Positions 7,735-14,952 of a stretch of DNA of 64,000 nt are shown piece by piece. The translations under genes and the position numbers were made by a program. The stretch is taken from assembly GCA_963701205.1 (NCBI GenBank), contig OY969575.1:310001-374000 (forward strand), in the 5' to 3' direction. This DNA comes from JALZKA01 sp963701205. Lineage in GTDB: Bacteria; Actinomycetota; Thermoleophilia; Solirubrobacterales; 70-9. Every line of letters begins with the position of its first letter. Within the stretch, counting starts at the first letter, position 1. The notes beneath the pieces were generated by a model. It ran no database searches. It saw only the letters and a program-made list of their open reading frames with translations, and was not told where the DNA came from.

Positions 7735-9674
7735 CACCACCACCCACGATCGCGGAGTCACATCCGGAACTCGTCACCCGCGAGGTCCCGACCCCGAGGC
7801 CCGCGTGGATCCAAGCGGCGACCAGCGCCGACCACAAGGTTGTCGGCAAGCTCTACATAGGCACAGCGCTGACGTTCCTTGGCATCGCGGCGATCCTGTT
7901 CGCGCTGACCAGGGTGCAGCTGATCGTTCCGGACTCGACGATCATCGTCCCGGAGGTCTTCAACAGGATCCAGTCAGCCGCCAGCGCGACCTTCGTCGTA
8001 TTTGCAGCGGTGCCGCTCGTCCTCGGCCTGATTGGCTATCTCGTACCGCTCCAGATTGGCGCCCGCGGGGTGGCGCTGCCCCGACTGGGACAGATTTCCT
8101 ACTGGCTCTATGCGACGGGCGCGTTCGTTTTCTTCGCCAGCTTCCTGTACACGGTCCCGGAGACGGGGCTTTCGCCCTTGCCGCCCCTGGCCGACGACTT
8201 TTTCTCTCCTTCCAATGCGATTGATGCCTGGATCGCCGGCGTCGGACTGGCCGTTTTGGGCTTCGTCTGCTTTGCGATCAGCATGGTCGCAACGCTCAAC
8301 ACGCTTCGGGCGCCGGGGATGGCATGGAGGCGGACACCGATCCTCGCCTGGGCCGCCCGGGCGATCTCCTACACGCTTCTGGTAATCGGCCCGGTGATGC
8401 TGGCGGCGCTCACGATGCTCACCGTGGATCGGCAGTTCTCCGGTGTCTTTTTCGACCCCGGCGAGGGCGGCGAGCCACTGGTCTTCATGCACCTCAGTTG
8501 GATCTTCTTCGCCGGCTGCCACGCGATTCTGATCGCCGCCGCGGCGGCGATCATCTCGGAGATTGTCCCAACGTTCTCGCGCAAGCCGCTTTTCAGCCAC
8601 GGAGCGGTCGCTGGCTCGATTGCGGCAATTGCCGCCCTCGGGACCCTGGCCTGGATGCAGAACATGTACGCAGAGCCTGTACCGGACGGCTTCGCCTTCT
8701 TCGCCATGGCCGCCGCGGTCGCCATGCTCGTCCCGGTCGGGCTGCTTTTCTTCGTCTGGACGGCAACCATGCGGGGTGGGTCGATCTCATCACGGGCGCC
8801 GATCGGCTTCACGATCGCCGCGGCAATTGCCCTGGTCTTCGGACTTGGCGGCCAATTGATGACGTCCGTAATCCCGGTCGGGCTCCAACTCGAACACACC
8901 GCTGCCGCCCAGCAGGACACCGTCATGGTCATGATCGGCTTCACCCTGGCCGCTTTTGCCGGGCTTCATTACTGGCTGCCGAAGATCGGCGGGCGAACTG
9001 TTGCCGAGGGTCCGGCCAAGCTTGCGTCGGGGCTGATCCTCGGAGGCGCGCTCGCGTTCGCGACGGGGATGTTCCTGGCAGGGCTCGCTGGCCAGCCCGT
9101 TGACATCTCCCGCTACTACGAGGCCGACGGTGTTGCGACCGAGAACCTGATCGCTTCACTTGGCGCGTTTGCAGTCGCAATCGGAGTCCTGGTGGAGCTG
9201 GCGAACCTGGCCAAGTCGTACACGTCCGGACGCGAAGCAGCCCACGATCCCTGGGGCGGATTCACACTCGAGTGGTTCACGCTCTCGCCGCCGCCGGCCC
9301 ACAATTTCGATGCCGTTCCCGACGTCCGCAGCGCCGAGCCGCTCCGCGATATCCGCGACGCGATCCAGGTGCGCGAGGCCGGATACACGCCGCCTGCGCC
9401 GCTGCCGGTTCCAGCCCCCGCCGAGCACCCAGATCCCGTTCTTGAAACCGACGCAACCCAGCCTTCCGCACCAGCGACCGAGACCGAGACCGCCGAACCC
9501 ACCCCGGTCGCGCCCGACAGCCCTGCCGCGCCGGAACCTGAGCCGGTGGCTGACCCCGAACCCGCGGCAGATCCCGAGCCCGACACCCCGGAAGTCGATG
9601 CGCCGGCGGCGGAACCGGAGCCGGAATCGTCGCCTGGCCCGGAGGATCCGCCGGCAGCCCCGTCCGTATCCTGA
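7731..9674 (+). CDS. cytochrome c oxidase subunit I homologue without heme or CuB ligands, with Pro/Glu-rich tail
   Basis: 647 residues with about 12 membrane segments. Homology to CtaD is clear: SADHKVVGKLY (about 32-42), LPRLGQISYW (about 116-125), IISEIVPTFSRKPLF (about 274-288), AGLHYWLPKIGG (about 410-421) and DPWGGFTLEWFTLSPPP. Gapless alignment with the normal CtaD encoded at 15840-17769 shows the helix II heme His replaced by Ala84, the CuB His of helix VI by Ala261 and its cross-linked Tyr by Ala265, the His-His pair of helix VII by Gln310-Asn311, the K-channel Lys by Leu339, and the helix X His-x-His by Gln395-Asp-Thr397. It should bind no catalytic cofactor and cannot reduce oxygen by the known mechanism. 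From about residue 540 the tail is almost entirely Pro, Glu, Ala and Asp. The frame is intact, which argues for selection. Function is unknown; ctaA follows after 5 bases. Confidence 0.9.
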   Translation: MTPPPTIAESHPELVTREVPTPRPAWIQAATSADHKVVGKLYIGTALTFLGIAAILFALTRVQLIVPDSTIIVPEVFNRIQSAASATFVVFAAVPLVLGLIGYLVPLQIGARGVALPRLGQISYWLYATGAFVFFASFLYTVPETGLSPLPPLADDFFSPSNAIDAWIAGVGLAVLGFVCFAISMVATLNTLRAPGMAWRRTPILAWAARAISYTLLVIGPVMLAALTMLTVDRQFSGVFFDPGEGGEPLVFMHLSWIFFAGCHAILIAAAAAIISEIVPTFSRKPLFSHGAVAGSIAAIAALGTLAWMQNMYAEPVPDGFAFFAMAAAVAMLVPVGLLFFVWTATMRGGSISSRAPIGFTIAAAIALVFGLGGQLMTSVIPVGLQLEHTAAAQQDTVMVMIGFTLAAFAGLHYWLPKIGGRTVAEGPAKLASGLILGGALAFATGMFLAGLAGQPVDISRYYEADGVATENLIASLGAFAVAIGVLVELANLAKSYTSGREAAHDPWGGFTLEWFTLSPPPAHNFDAVPDVRSAEPLRDIRDAIQVREAGYTPPAPLPVPAPAEHPDPVLETDATQPSAPATETETAEPTPVAPDSPAAPEPEPVADPEPAADPEPDTPEVDAPAAEPEPESSPGPEDPPAAPSVS

Positions 9675-9679
9675 GACGG

Positions 9680-10693
9680 ATGGAAAACGTCGCGCCCCGC
9701 GGCGGCGGAGCCGACGAATTGTCGCGATTTCGCCGACTGACGAGCATCACGATCGTGGCCACCTTTGTGCTGGTCTTGATCGGCGGCATCGTCAGGGTCA
9801 GCGACTCGGGATTGGGATGCGGCGCCGCAGGCAGCGGCACCCATGGCTGGCCGCTTTGCGAAGGGGGTGTCATCCCCGCCGCCTCAGCCGAATCGATGGT
9901 CGAGTACTCACATCGAATTGCCGCCGGGATCGTTGCAGTGCTGATCGCGCTGCTGGTGTGGCGAGCCATACGCCATCTGCGCGATCGCCCCTTGATCGTG
10001 CGCGCCACAATCGCTGCGGGCGTCCTCGTCTTGGTCCAGGCCGGCCTTGGCGGCGTAACCGTTGAAGAGAACCTCGAGGAGTGGCTCGTTGCCGCACACC
10101 TCGGCCTGGCGATGCTTCTATTGGGCCTGCTGCTCGGCTTGCGCAGGCTCGCATCCGAGTCCGCCGGTGCGCCGGTGTCCGGAAGCACGGCATTGCGTGC
10201 CCTTGCGGGCGTTGCGACCGTGCTTGTCTTGGCCACGATCGTTGCCGGCGGCCTGGTCGCGGGGACGGAGGGTCACGGGCGAGCGGAGAGGCCCGAGCTT
10301 GGCGCCCACACCGCGTGCGGAGAGCAATTTCCAGGCTGCATCGATCAGGGGTTGCTGCCGTTTGGTGTTGACAGGTTGGTGGATATCCAGGTCACGCATC
10401 GGCTTTTCATGTACCTGACGTCGCTCGCCATCATCGCCCTGGCGCTGGTCGCATCTCGGCAACGGCCGCGAAGCCGCGCGTTTACGGTGCTCGTGGGACT
10501 GCTGGCGTGCCAAGTGCTGCTTGGAGCAATCAACGTCTGGGCCGGAAAGCACGCCGGCCTGATCGTCGGACACCTGGCGCTGGGCACGATCCTGTGGTCC
10601 ACCGCGATCTACGCAGCGACTACGCTGATGGCCGTACCCGCTCCACTCGGCCGCCCGCTGGGGCAGACTGAGCCGGCAGGGGCCGGAGCCTGA
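9680..10693 (+). CDS. ctaA: heme A synthase (COX15/CtaA)
   Basis: 337 residues, eight predicted membrane helices in two four-helix halves. It oxidises the C8 methyl group of heme O to a formyl group, giving heme A. The four heme-binding histidines are visible in the repeats EYSHRIAAG, VAAHLGLA, VTHRLF and VGHLALG. Two extracytoplasmic cysteine pairs are present (CGAAGSGTHGWPLC and CGEQFPGC), as in the Bacillus and actinobacterial type. It starts 5 bases after the ligand-less subunit I homologue and is followed after 2 bases by ctaB. Confidence 0.93.
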   Translation: MENVAPRGGGADELSRFRRLTSITIVATFVLVLIGGIVRVSDSGLGCGAAGSGTHGWPLCEGGVIPAASAESMVEYSHRIAAGIVAVLIALLVWRAIRHLRDRPLIVRATIAAGVLVLVQAGLGGVTVEENLEEWLVAAHLGLAMLLLGLLLGLRRLASESAGAPVSGSTALRALAGVATVLVLATIVAGGLVAGTEGHGRAERPELGAHTACGEQFPGCIDQGLLPFGVDRLVDIQVTHRLFMYLTSLAIIALALVASRQRPRSRAFTVLVGLLACQVLLGAINVWAGKHAGLIVGHLALGTILWSTAIYAATTLMAVPAPLGRPLGQTEPAGAGA

Positions 10694-10695
10694 CC

Positions 10696-11676
10696 ATGGA
10701 AAGCGCCACGACAAAGGCACCCAATCTGATCGGCGGATCGCAAGCCGCCGGTGCGATCCATGAGCGAAACGGGACGAGCCAGGACGACGAGCGTCCAGCA
10801 ACGAGCGATTACACGCTGCTGGCCCACATTCGCGACTACATCGCCCTCACAAAGCCTCGAATTATCTCGCTGCTCCTCGTCACGACAGCCGCGACGATGG
10901 TCGTCGCTGCCCCGGTCGGACTGGCGCTCTCCACCGTCCTCTGGACGATGCTCGGTGGGTACCTGGCCGCGGGGGGCGCCGGGGCGATCAACCACTACCT
11001 CGACCGTGAACGCGACGCCCGGATGGCCCGCACGCGATCGCGGCCACTGGTGGCGGGCCGGATCGAGCCGCTTCACGGCCTGATTTTCGGGATTGCCCTC
11101 GGTCTGCTGGCCTTTGGGCAGTTGGCCCTTACCGTCAACCTCCTGTCTGCGGTCCTTGCGATGTCGGGGCTTCTGGGCTACGTCTTCGTCTACACGATGT
11201 GGCTGAAGCCCTTGACGCCGCAGAACATCGTCATTGGCGGTGCCGCCGGCGCGGTGCCGCCGCTTGTCGGCTGGGCAGCGGCGACCGGGTCACTGACGTG
11301 GGATGCCCTCTACCCATTCGCGATCGTTTTCCTGTGGACACCGCCGCACTTCTGGGCCCTGTCGCTGCTGATCAAGGACGACTACGCCCGCACCGGGGTA
11401 CCGATGATGCCGGTCGTCAAGGGCGAGCCTGCGACCCGACGCCAAATCGTGATCTACGCGGCCGTGCTCGTGCTGTTTACCCTCGCGCCGGTTGCGACCG
11501 GGCTCTTTGGCGCAATCTACCTGGCTGCGGCGATTGCGCTTGGCGCCGGCTTCCTTGGTCTGGCCGTCCGTTTGCTGCGTGAACCATCCCGTCCGGCGGC
11601 GCTGCAGCTTTACCTGTCTTCCCTCGCTTACCTGGCGCTGCTTTTCTGCGCGATGGCCATCGATCGGGCCGTATAG
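10696..11676 (+). CDS. ctaB: protoheme IX farnesyltransferase (heme O synthase)
   Basis: 326 residues with an N-terminal polar stretch of about 45 residues, then nine predicted membrane helices of the UbiA prenyltransferase fold. It adds a farnesyl group to protoheme to make heme O, the substrate of CtaA. The prenyl-diphosphate/Mg site is the N-x3-D-x3-D-type stretch NHYLDRERDARMART with the following SRPLVAGRI; the second conserved loop is KDDYARTGVPMMPVVKG. Heme O and heme A synthesis are thus co-transcribed with the ligand-less oxidase pair. The genuine oxidase genes lie about 2.3 kb downstream on the other strand. Confidence 0.94.
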   Translation: MESATTKAPNLIGGSQAAGAIHERNGTSQDDERPATSDYTLLAHIRDYIALTKPRIISLLLVTTAATMVVAAPVGLALSTVLWTMLGGYLAAGGAGAINHYLDRERDARMARTRSRPLVAGRIEPLHGLIFGIALGLLAFGQLALTVNLLSAVLAMSGLLGYVFVYTMWLKPLTPQNIVIGGAAGAVPPLVGWAAATGSLTWDALYPFAIVFLWTPPHFWALSLLIKDDYARTGVPMMPVVKGEPATRRQIVIYAAVLVLFTLAPVATGLFGAIYLAAAIALGAGFLGLAVRLLREPSRPAALQLYLSSLAYLALLFCAMAIDRAV

Positions 11677-11679
11677 GAT
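11674..11679 (+). promoter_or_regulatory. putative -10 box TAGGAT
   Basis: TAGGATT begins on the ctaB stop codon and ends 9 bases before the ATG at 11689. The identical heptamer occurs 7-8 bases before starts at 12665, 20235 and 46559, supporting a leaderless-promoter reading. Confidence 0.4.
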
Positions 11680-11688
11680 TCGCAGCCG

Positions 11689-11799
11689 ATGGATCGTCGC
11701 CTTGCCAACAAGAGCCTGCGTAGCGGCCTTGGAGCCGCCGCAATCGCGGTTGCCCTATTCGCCCTGTCGTTCGTCTTCGCGATCTACTACATCGGCTGA
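11689..11799 (+). CDS. 36-residue single-helix membrane protein
   Basis: ATG at 11689, stop TGA at 11797-11799. The product begins MDRRLANKSLRSG and is followed by one hydrophobic helix (about residues 13-34) ending FAIYYIG. The stop overlaps the next ATG (TGATG). Position after ctaB and the length are like tiny oxidase subunits or assembly factors in other actinobacteria, but no known family signature is visible, so the oxidase link rests on context. It could be translated from its own leaderless promoter or from the ctaB transcript. Confidence 0.6.
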   Translation: MDRRLANKSLRSGLGAAAIAVALFALSFVFAIYYIG

Positions 11800-12065
11800 T
11801 GGGCGAGGCGACGCCACAGGCCACTGAGCTGGTCTATGTACCGGATCCGTCCTTTCGCCCGGCGATCTTTGCGATCGGCCTGGCGGGCGTGATGGCCGGG
11901 ATAATCGTGTGGTGGCCCTACGGCGCTGTTGGCGCTGCGCTGGCCGTGACGGCCGCGGTCGGCATGCTGCGCGGGGCGATGGCGGATGCCCAGCGACTCC
12001 CCAGCCGTCAGAAGACGACTACGGCCGTGCTTCCCGCCAGCGCCCTGCACCTGCCGGGCGAGTAA
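11799..12065 (+). CDS. small two-helix membrane protein, possible oxidase subunit IV-like
   Basis: 88 residues. A short polar N-terminus (TELVYVPDPSFRPA) precedes two hydrophobic helices separated by the turn WWPYGA (about residues 22-58), then a polar tail. Size and topology resemble the actinobacterial aa3 oxidase subunit IV (CtaF), and this is the last gene of the operon, but sequence similarity cannot be judged by eye. The ATG overlaps the preceding stop, so translation is probably coupled. Confidence 0.6.
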   Translation: MGEATPQATELVYVPDPSFRPAIFAIGLAGVMAGIIVWWPYGAVGAALAVTAAVGMLRGAMADAQRLPSRQKTTTAVLPASALHLPGE

Positions 12066-12093
12066 CTCCGCGCCATCGCGGCCCTTCCGGGCG

Positions 12094-12516
12094 TCAGGCG
12101 TTCGCGGTCTCAGTGTCGGGCGACGTCATCGACGACGTCGCGCCATCCTGGGTCCAGACGCGAACGATGTCGCGAATCGAAAGCACGCCAACCAACTCGG
12201 CACCCTCGACGACCACGAGGTGGCGGATGTGGCGCTTCGCCATCTCAACGGCGGCGCGCTCCAGGCTCCAGTCAGGGGCTGCGGAGATCATCGAGTCGGA
12301 CTGGTGGTTGCCGACGAGCTCGACGTCGGGATTTTGGCCCCGGCCAAGCGAGCTGATTACGTCCCGTTCAGAGAGAACGCCCGGTCCAGGCATGTCCTCA
12401 TTGATAACGACGGCGCAGCCGATGCCCCGTTCGCTCATCAAGCGAGCGGCTTCGCGCAGCGTGAGTCCCGGCCCGATCGTCAGGACAACGCTCGACATCC
12501 CATCTCTGACCTCCAT
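12094..12516 (-). CDS. two-CBS-domain protein
   Basis: 140 residues forming a single pair of CBS domains: the first around LTLREAARLMSERGIGCAVV with GVLSERDVI, the second around LERAAVEMAKRHIRHLVVV with GVLSIRDIV. CBS pairs bind adenine nucleotides and usually sense energy state. Nothing else is fused, so this is a stand-alone regulator of unknown target. The start may be the ATG at 12498 (residue 7, MSSVVLTIG), which has GGAGG 11 bases upstream, rather than the first ATG at 12516. It converges on ctaB's operon and diverges from the cytochrome c gene. Confidence 0.85.
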   Translation of the reverse strand: MEVRDGMSSVVLTIGPGLTLREAARLMSERGIGCAVVINEDMPGPGVLSERDVISSLGRGQNPDVELVGNHQSDSMISAAPDWSLERAAVEMAKRHIRHLVVVEGAELVGVLSIRDIVRVWTQDGATSSMTSPDTETANA

Positions 12517-12651
12517 CTAGGAAAGAACCCCTCTCGTCCGCGTCGTGCTGGCTGTCGTGACGATCCGGTTAGGTAGTGCGGATCGGCTCGAACTCTATCA
12601 ATCACTCCAGCTGGCACGGTCGGGTCCCCTCCTGTCGCCCGCCGCGATAGA

Positions 12652-12657
12652 TAGGAT
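12652..12657 (+). promoter_or_regulatory. putative -10 box TAGGAT for the cytochrome c gene
   Basis: TAGGATT ends about 7 bases before the GTG at 12665 and there is no ribosome binding site between. It supports the GTG as start over the longer upstream frame from 12545. Confidence 0.45.
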
Positions 12658-12664
12658 TCGCCGC

Positions 12665-13357
12665 GTGTTGAGCCCGTTTACACGCTCCCGCGGGAAGACT
12701 GTCCTGATCGCTTGTGCGTCGCTCGCTGCCGGCGTCGCCGTGGCTGGCTGCGATCTCCAGGAAGATGCTGACCTCGAACGCGGTCGGGCCCTCTTCGTCG
12801 AGAACTGCGGCACGTGCCATGCGCTCACCGAAGCCCGAACGGCGGCCACCATTGGCCCGGACCTCGACGTCTCGTTTGCGGCCGCGCGTGAGAGCGGCCA
12901 AGACCAGGACACGATTGAAGGCGTGGTCACGTCCCAGGTCGAAAATCCCCGGGTCATCAGGGAGGCCGACCCCGACTACGACAGGGCCTTCATGCCCGCC
13001 GATCTCGTAACCGGACGCGATCTTGACGATGTCGCTGCCTACGTGGCCAGCGTCGCCGGCGTCGCCGGCATCAAACCGCCCGATCTTGGCAGCGGCGAAG
13101 ATATTTTCGCCGAGCAGTGCGCGCAATGCCACACCCTCGGCGTGGCCGGCAGCACGGCCCAGGTGGGCCCAAACCTTGACGACGCGATCCCCGGACAGGA
13201 CGCGGCCCAGATCGAGGAGTCGATCCGCAACCCGCAGGCCGAGATCTCGTCGCTGCCGTTCCAGGGCTCCACCATGCCGGCGTTCGACACAAACGCCATT
13301 CCGCCCGAGAACCTCGCCGACTTGATTCGCTACCTCCTGAGCAGCGCCGGCAAGTAG
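12665..13357 (+). CDS. diheme cytochrome c lipoprotein
   Basis: 230 residues from the GTG at 12665. The N-terminus is a lipoprotein signal: basic SRGK, hydrophobic core, then lipobox-like AVAGC, so the mature protein is probably anchored outside the membrane. Two cytochrome c domains follow, with heme sites CGTCH and CAQCH and distal-methionine candidates in AFMPADL and STMPAF. The most likely role is electron delivery to the nearby aa3 oxidase, or an oxidase-associated electron carrier; the two heme domains resemble class I cytochromes. Its gene lies between the ligand-less oxidase operon and the genuine one, and converges on the stress-protein-like gene with 13 bases between. Confidence 0.88.
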   Translation: MLSPFTRSRGKTVLIACASLAAGVAVAGCDLQEDADLERGRALFVENCGTCHALTEARTAATIGPDLDVSFAAARESGQDQDTIEGVVTSQVENPRVIREADPDYDRAFMPADLVTGRDLDDVAAYVASVAGVAGIKPPDLGSGEDIFAEQCAQCHTLGVAGSTAQVGPNLDDAIPGQDAAQIEESIRNPQAEISSLPFQGSTMPAFDTNAIPPENLADLIRYLLSSAGK

Positions 13358-13370
13358 CCGGGCGACCCGC

Positions 13371-14015
13371 TCAGCCTGACTCGCCCTCCAGGTCGACCAC
13401 GACGTGCGTGACGGGCTGTGGCAGCTCGTCACGAGCCCTTTCGACGACCCCGGATTCGAGCCATCGCGACCGCGCTGGTGGATGCGTCGAGATGACGACC
13501 TCATCGGCCGGGAACTCGCCCAGCGCGTCCTCGATCGCCTGATTGGGATCGTGGTGGTCGCCAAGACGGCCCTTCGCCGCAATCCCTGCGTCGCGCATCT
13601 TGCCAAGCGAATCGTCGAGCCGCGCCTGGGCCTCGGCGATCCCGACGTCGATATCCGAAGACCAATGCTCGGCCGCTGAACCCGCCAGAGGCGGCACGAC
13701 CACCAATACCTCGCTGCGGTTCTGTTTCATCGTTCGCGAGCGCAGGTCGCCAAGCAGCGCGGCGCCGGCAACCGTTTCGTTTGCCACCACCAGGATGCGA
13801 TGGACGCCGTCGTCCGGAACCGCGGCTACCTCAGGCTGATGAGGCTCCCGGATCCGCGACCGTTGCAGGAACGTTCCGATCGCCACTCCCGCCTCGAGGC
13901 CGAAGAGAATCGCCCCCGCGAGCGGGTCGATGAGCAGCGCCAGCAAGATCACGGGGATCACCGCGATGCCGACGATCACGACCACTCGAAACATCTGCTC
14001 TTCGCTGATCTTCAC
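13371..14015 (-). CDS. membrane-anchored universal-stress-protein-like domain protein
   Basis: About 214 residues. Two hydrophobic helices (VVVIVGIAVIPVILLALL and DPLAGAILFGLEAGVAIG) are followed by a soluble domain that begins HRILVVANETVAG and has alternating strands and helices, with DEVVISTHPPARSRWLESG near the end. The soluble domain aligns by eye with each half of the protein at 14953-15843 (shared LVVA-TVA, DP-x2-A, DEV and WLE-G positions), so they form one family. The GTG at 14015 is 7 bases after a GATAAT box on the complement; a GTG at 14021 is also possible. Function is unknown; context links it to the oxidase. Confidence 0.65.
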   Translation of the reverse strand: MKISEEQMFRVVVIVGIAVIPVILLALLIDPLAGAILFGLEAGVAIGTFLQRSRIREPHQPEVAAVPDDGVHRILVVANETVAGAALLGDLRSRTMKQNRSEVLVVVPPLAGSAAEHWSSDIDVGIAEAQARLDDSLGKMRDAGIAAKGRLGDHHDPNQAIEDALGEFPADEVVISTHPPARSRWLESGVVERARDELPQPVTHVVVDLEGESG

Positions 14016-14091
14016 ATTCACGATTATCCAGATTTCTCGGAGTAGCCGCCGGTGGTGGCGAGTGGCGGCGGCCGCGGGTCCCGATACAAAG

Positions 14092-14200
14092 GCGGGCTCA
14101 GACAGGGAGATCAAGGATGCCCGGAGTCCCTGTTGCTGGGAGCCGCGTCTCGTAGGCGGGCTCAGACAGGGAATTCAAGGACGCCGAGTCCCTGTTGCTG
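14092..14200. repeat. two imperfect direct copies of a 45-47 base hairpin unit
   Basis: Copies at 14092-14138 and 14156-14200 share GCGGGCTCAGACAGGGA, then a short variable part, then GAGTCCCTGTTGCTG. Within each copy CTCAGACAGGGA is nearly complementary to TCCCTGTTGCTGAG, so each unit can fold into a hairpin. They lie in the roughly 300-base space downstream of ctaE that holds no gene. Confidence 0.6.
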
Positions 14201-14322
14201 AGAGGCGCGGATGGCAAGCATGGCCAGGACGCAGGATCGCTGCCGAAGCGCGCGTACATGGGGAGTACGTAAGCGAGGCAGCGATCCGAGGACGCCGCCA
14301 GGCGCGGTCAGCCGCGTCTCTC
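14200..14322. repeat. nested inverted repeat at the 3' end of ctaE
   Basis: Outer arms GAGAGGCGCGG (14200-14210) and CCGCGTCTCTC (14312-14322) pair with one mismatch. Inner arms GGATCGCTGCC (14234-14244) and GGCAGCGATCC (14277-14287) pair perfectly, with further pairing around a GTACATGGGGAGTAC core. There is no T-run, so it is not a textbook terminator. It resembles a palindromic repeat element. Confidence 0.55.
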
Positions 14323-14950
14323 AGAGGATGTAGATGGTGACGAAGACGACGATCCACATGACATCAACAAAATGCCAGTAAATCCCCGGCAGCTCGACAC
14401 CAAGATGCTCTTTGGGGCCGGTCCCGAAATGCCCTCGCCAGGCGCGCACGTTCGCGAACGTCAACAGCAATAGGCCGACGAAGACGTGAGCGCCGTGCAG
14501 TCCGGTCAAGCCGTAGAAGATCGAGCCAAAGGCCCCGTCGCGAGCCGAGAAGCCGATATGGACGTACTCGTTCATCTGGATGAAAAGGAACGTCGCCCCC
14601 AGCAGCCAGGTCGCGGCCAGTCCCATCTGCATCGCTCGCCGGTTGCCCGAACGCGCGCCCTCAAGCGCCCAGTGCACCGTGAAACTGGACGAGACCAAAA
14701 TCGCCGTGTTGACACCAGCCACCAGCACTGGCAACTCGTAGGGCTCGGGCGGCCAGGGTCCCTGGTTTGCCACGACCCGGATGAAGAAGTACGACGCGAA
14801 GAACGCGCCGAACAGCATGATCTCGGAGACGATGAAAAGCAGGATCCCCAGCGTCGCCCGGTCGATGGAAGAGCTGTTGTGAGCCTCCGGAGGGCCGTGG
14901 TGATGGTCAGCGCCCGATGCGTGGTCCGCCGTGATCGAAGCACTCTCCAT
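14321..14950 (-). CDS. ctaE: cytochrome c oxidase subunit III
   Basis: About 209 residues, seven-helix subunit III family but short at the N-terminus, where a His-rich polar stretch (DHASGADHHHGPPEAHN) precedes the first helix. Characteristic segments are LFIVSEIMLFGAFFASYFF, LTGLHGAHVFVGL and the C-terminal YWHFVDVMWIVVFVTIYIL. It is a structural subunit stabilising subunit I. The ATG at 14950 is 2 bases after the stop of the preceding stress-protein-like gene, so it belongs to the ctaC-ctaD operon. The stop lies inside the arm of the inverted repeat at 14200-14322. Confidence 0.93.
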   Translation of the reverse strand: MESASITADHASGADHHHGPPEAHNSSSIDRATLGILLFIVSEIMLFGAFFASYFFIRVVANQGPWPPEPYELPVLVAGVNTAILVSSSFTVHWALEGARSGNRRAMQMGLAATWLLGATFLFIQMNEYVHIGFSARDGAFGSIFYGLTGLHGAHVFVGLLLLTFANVRAWRGHFGTGPKEHLGVELPGIYWHFVDVMWIVVFVTIYIL

Positions 14951-14952
14951 GG

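Noticed and set aside
7731..9674. Ligand loss in the subunit I homologue as a frameshift artefact
   Set aside because: The residues around each lost ligand align gaplessly with the normal CtaD and the frame is open for 647 codons, so indels cannot explain the substitutions.
7731..9674. Nitric oxide reductase or quinol oxidase identity for the subunit I homologue
   Set aside because: Both classes keep the six conserved histidines, which are absent here.
9277..10236. 319-codon minus-strand frame across the oxidase tail and ctaA
   Set aside because: Composition is typical of shadow frames and no family features appear; ctaA on the plus strand is certain.
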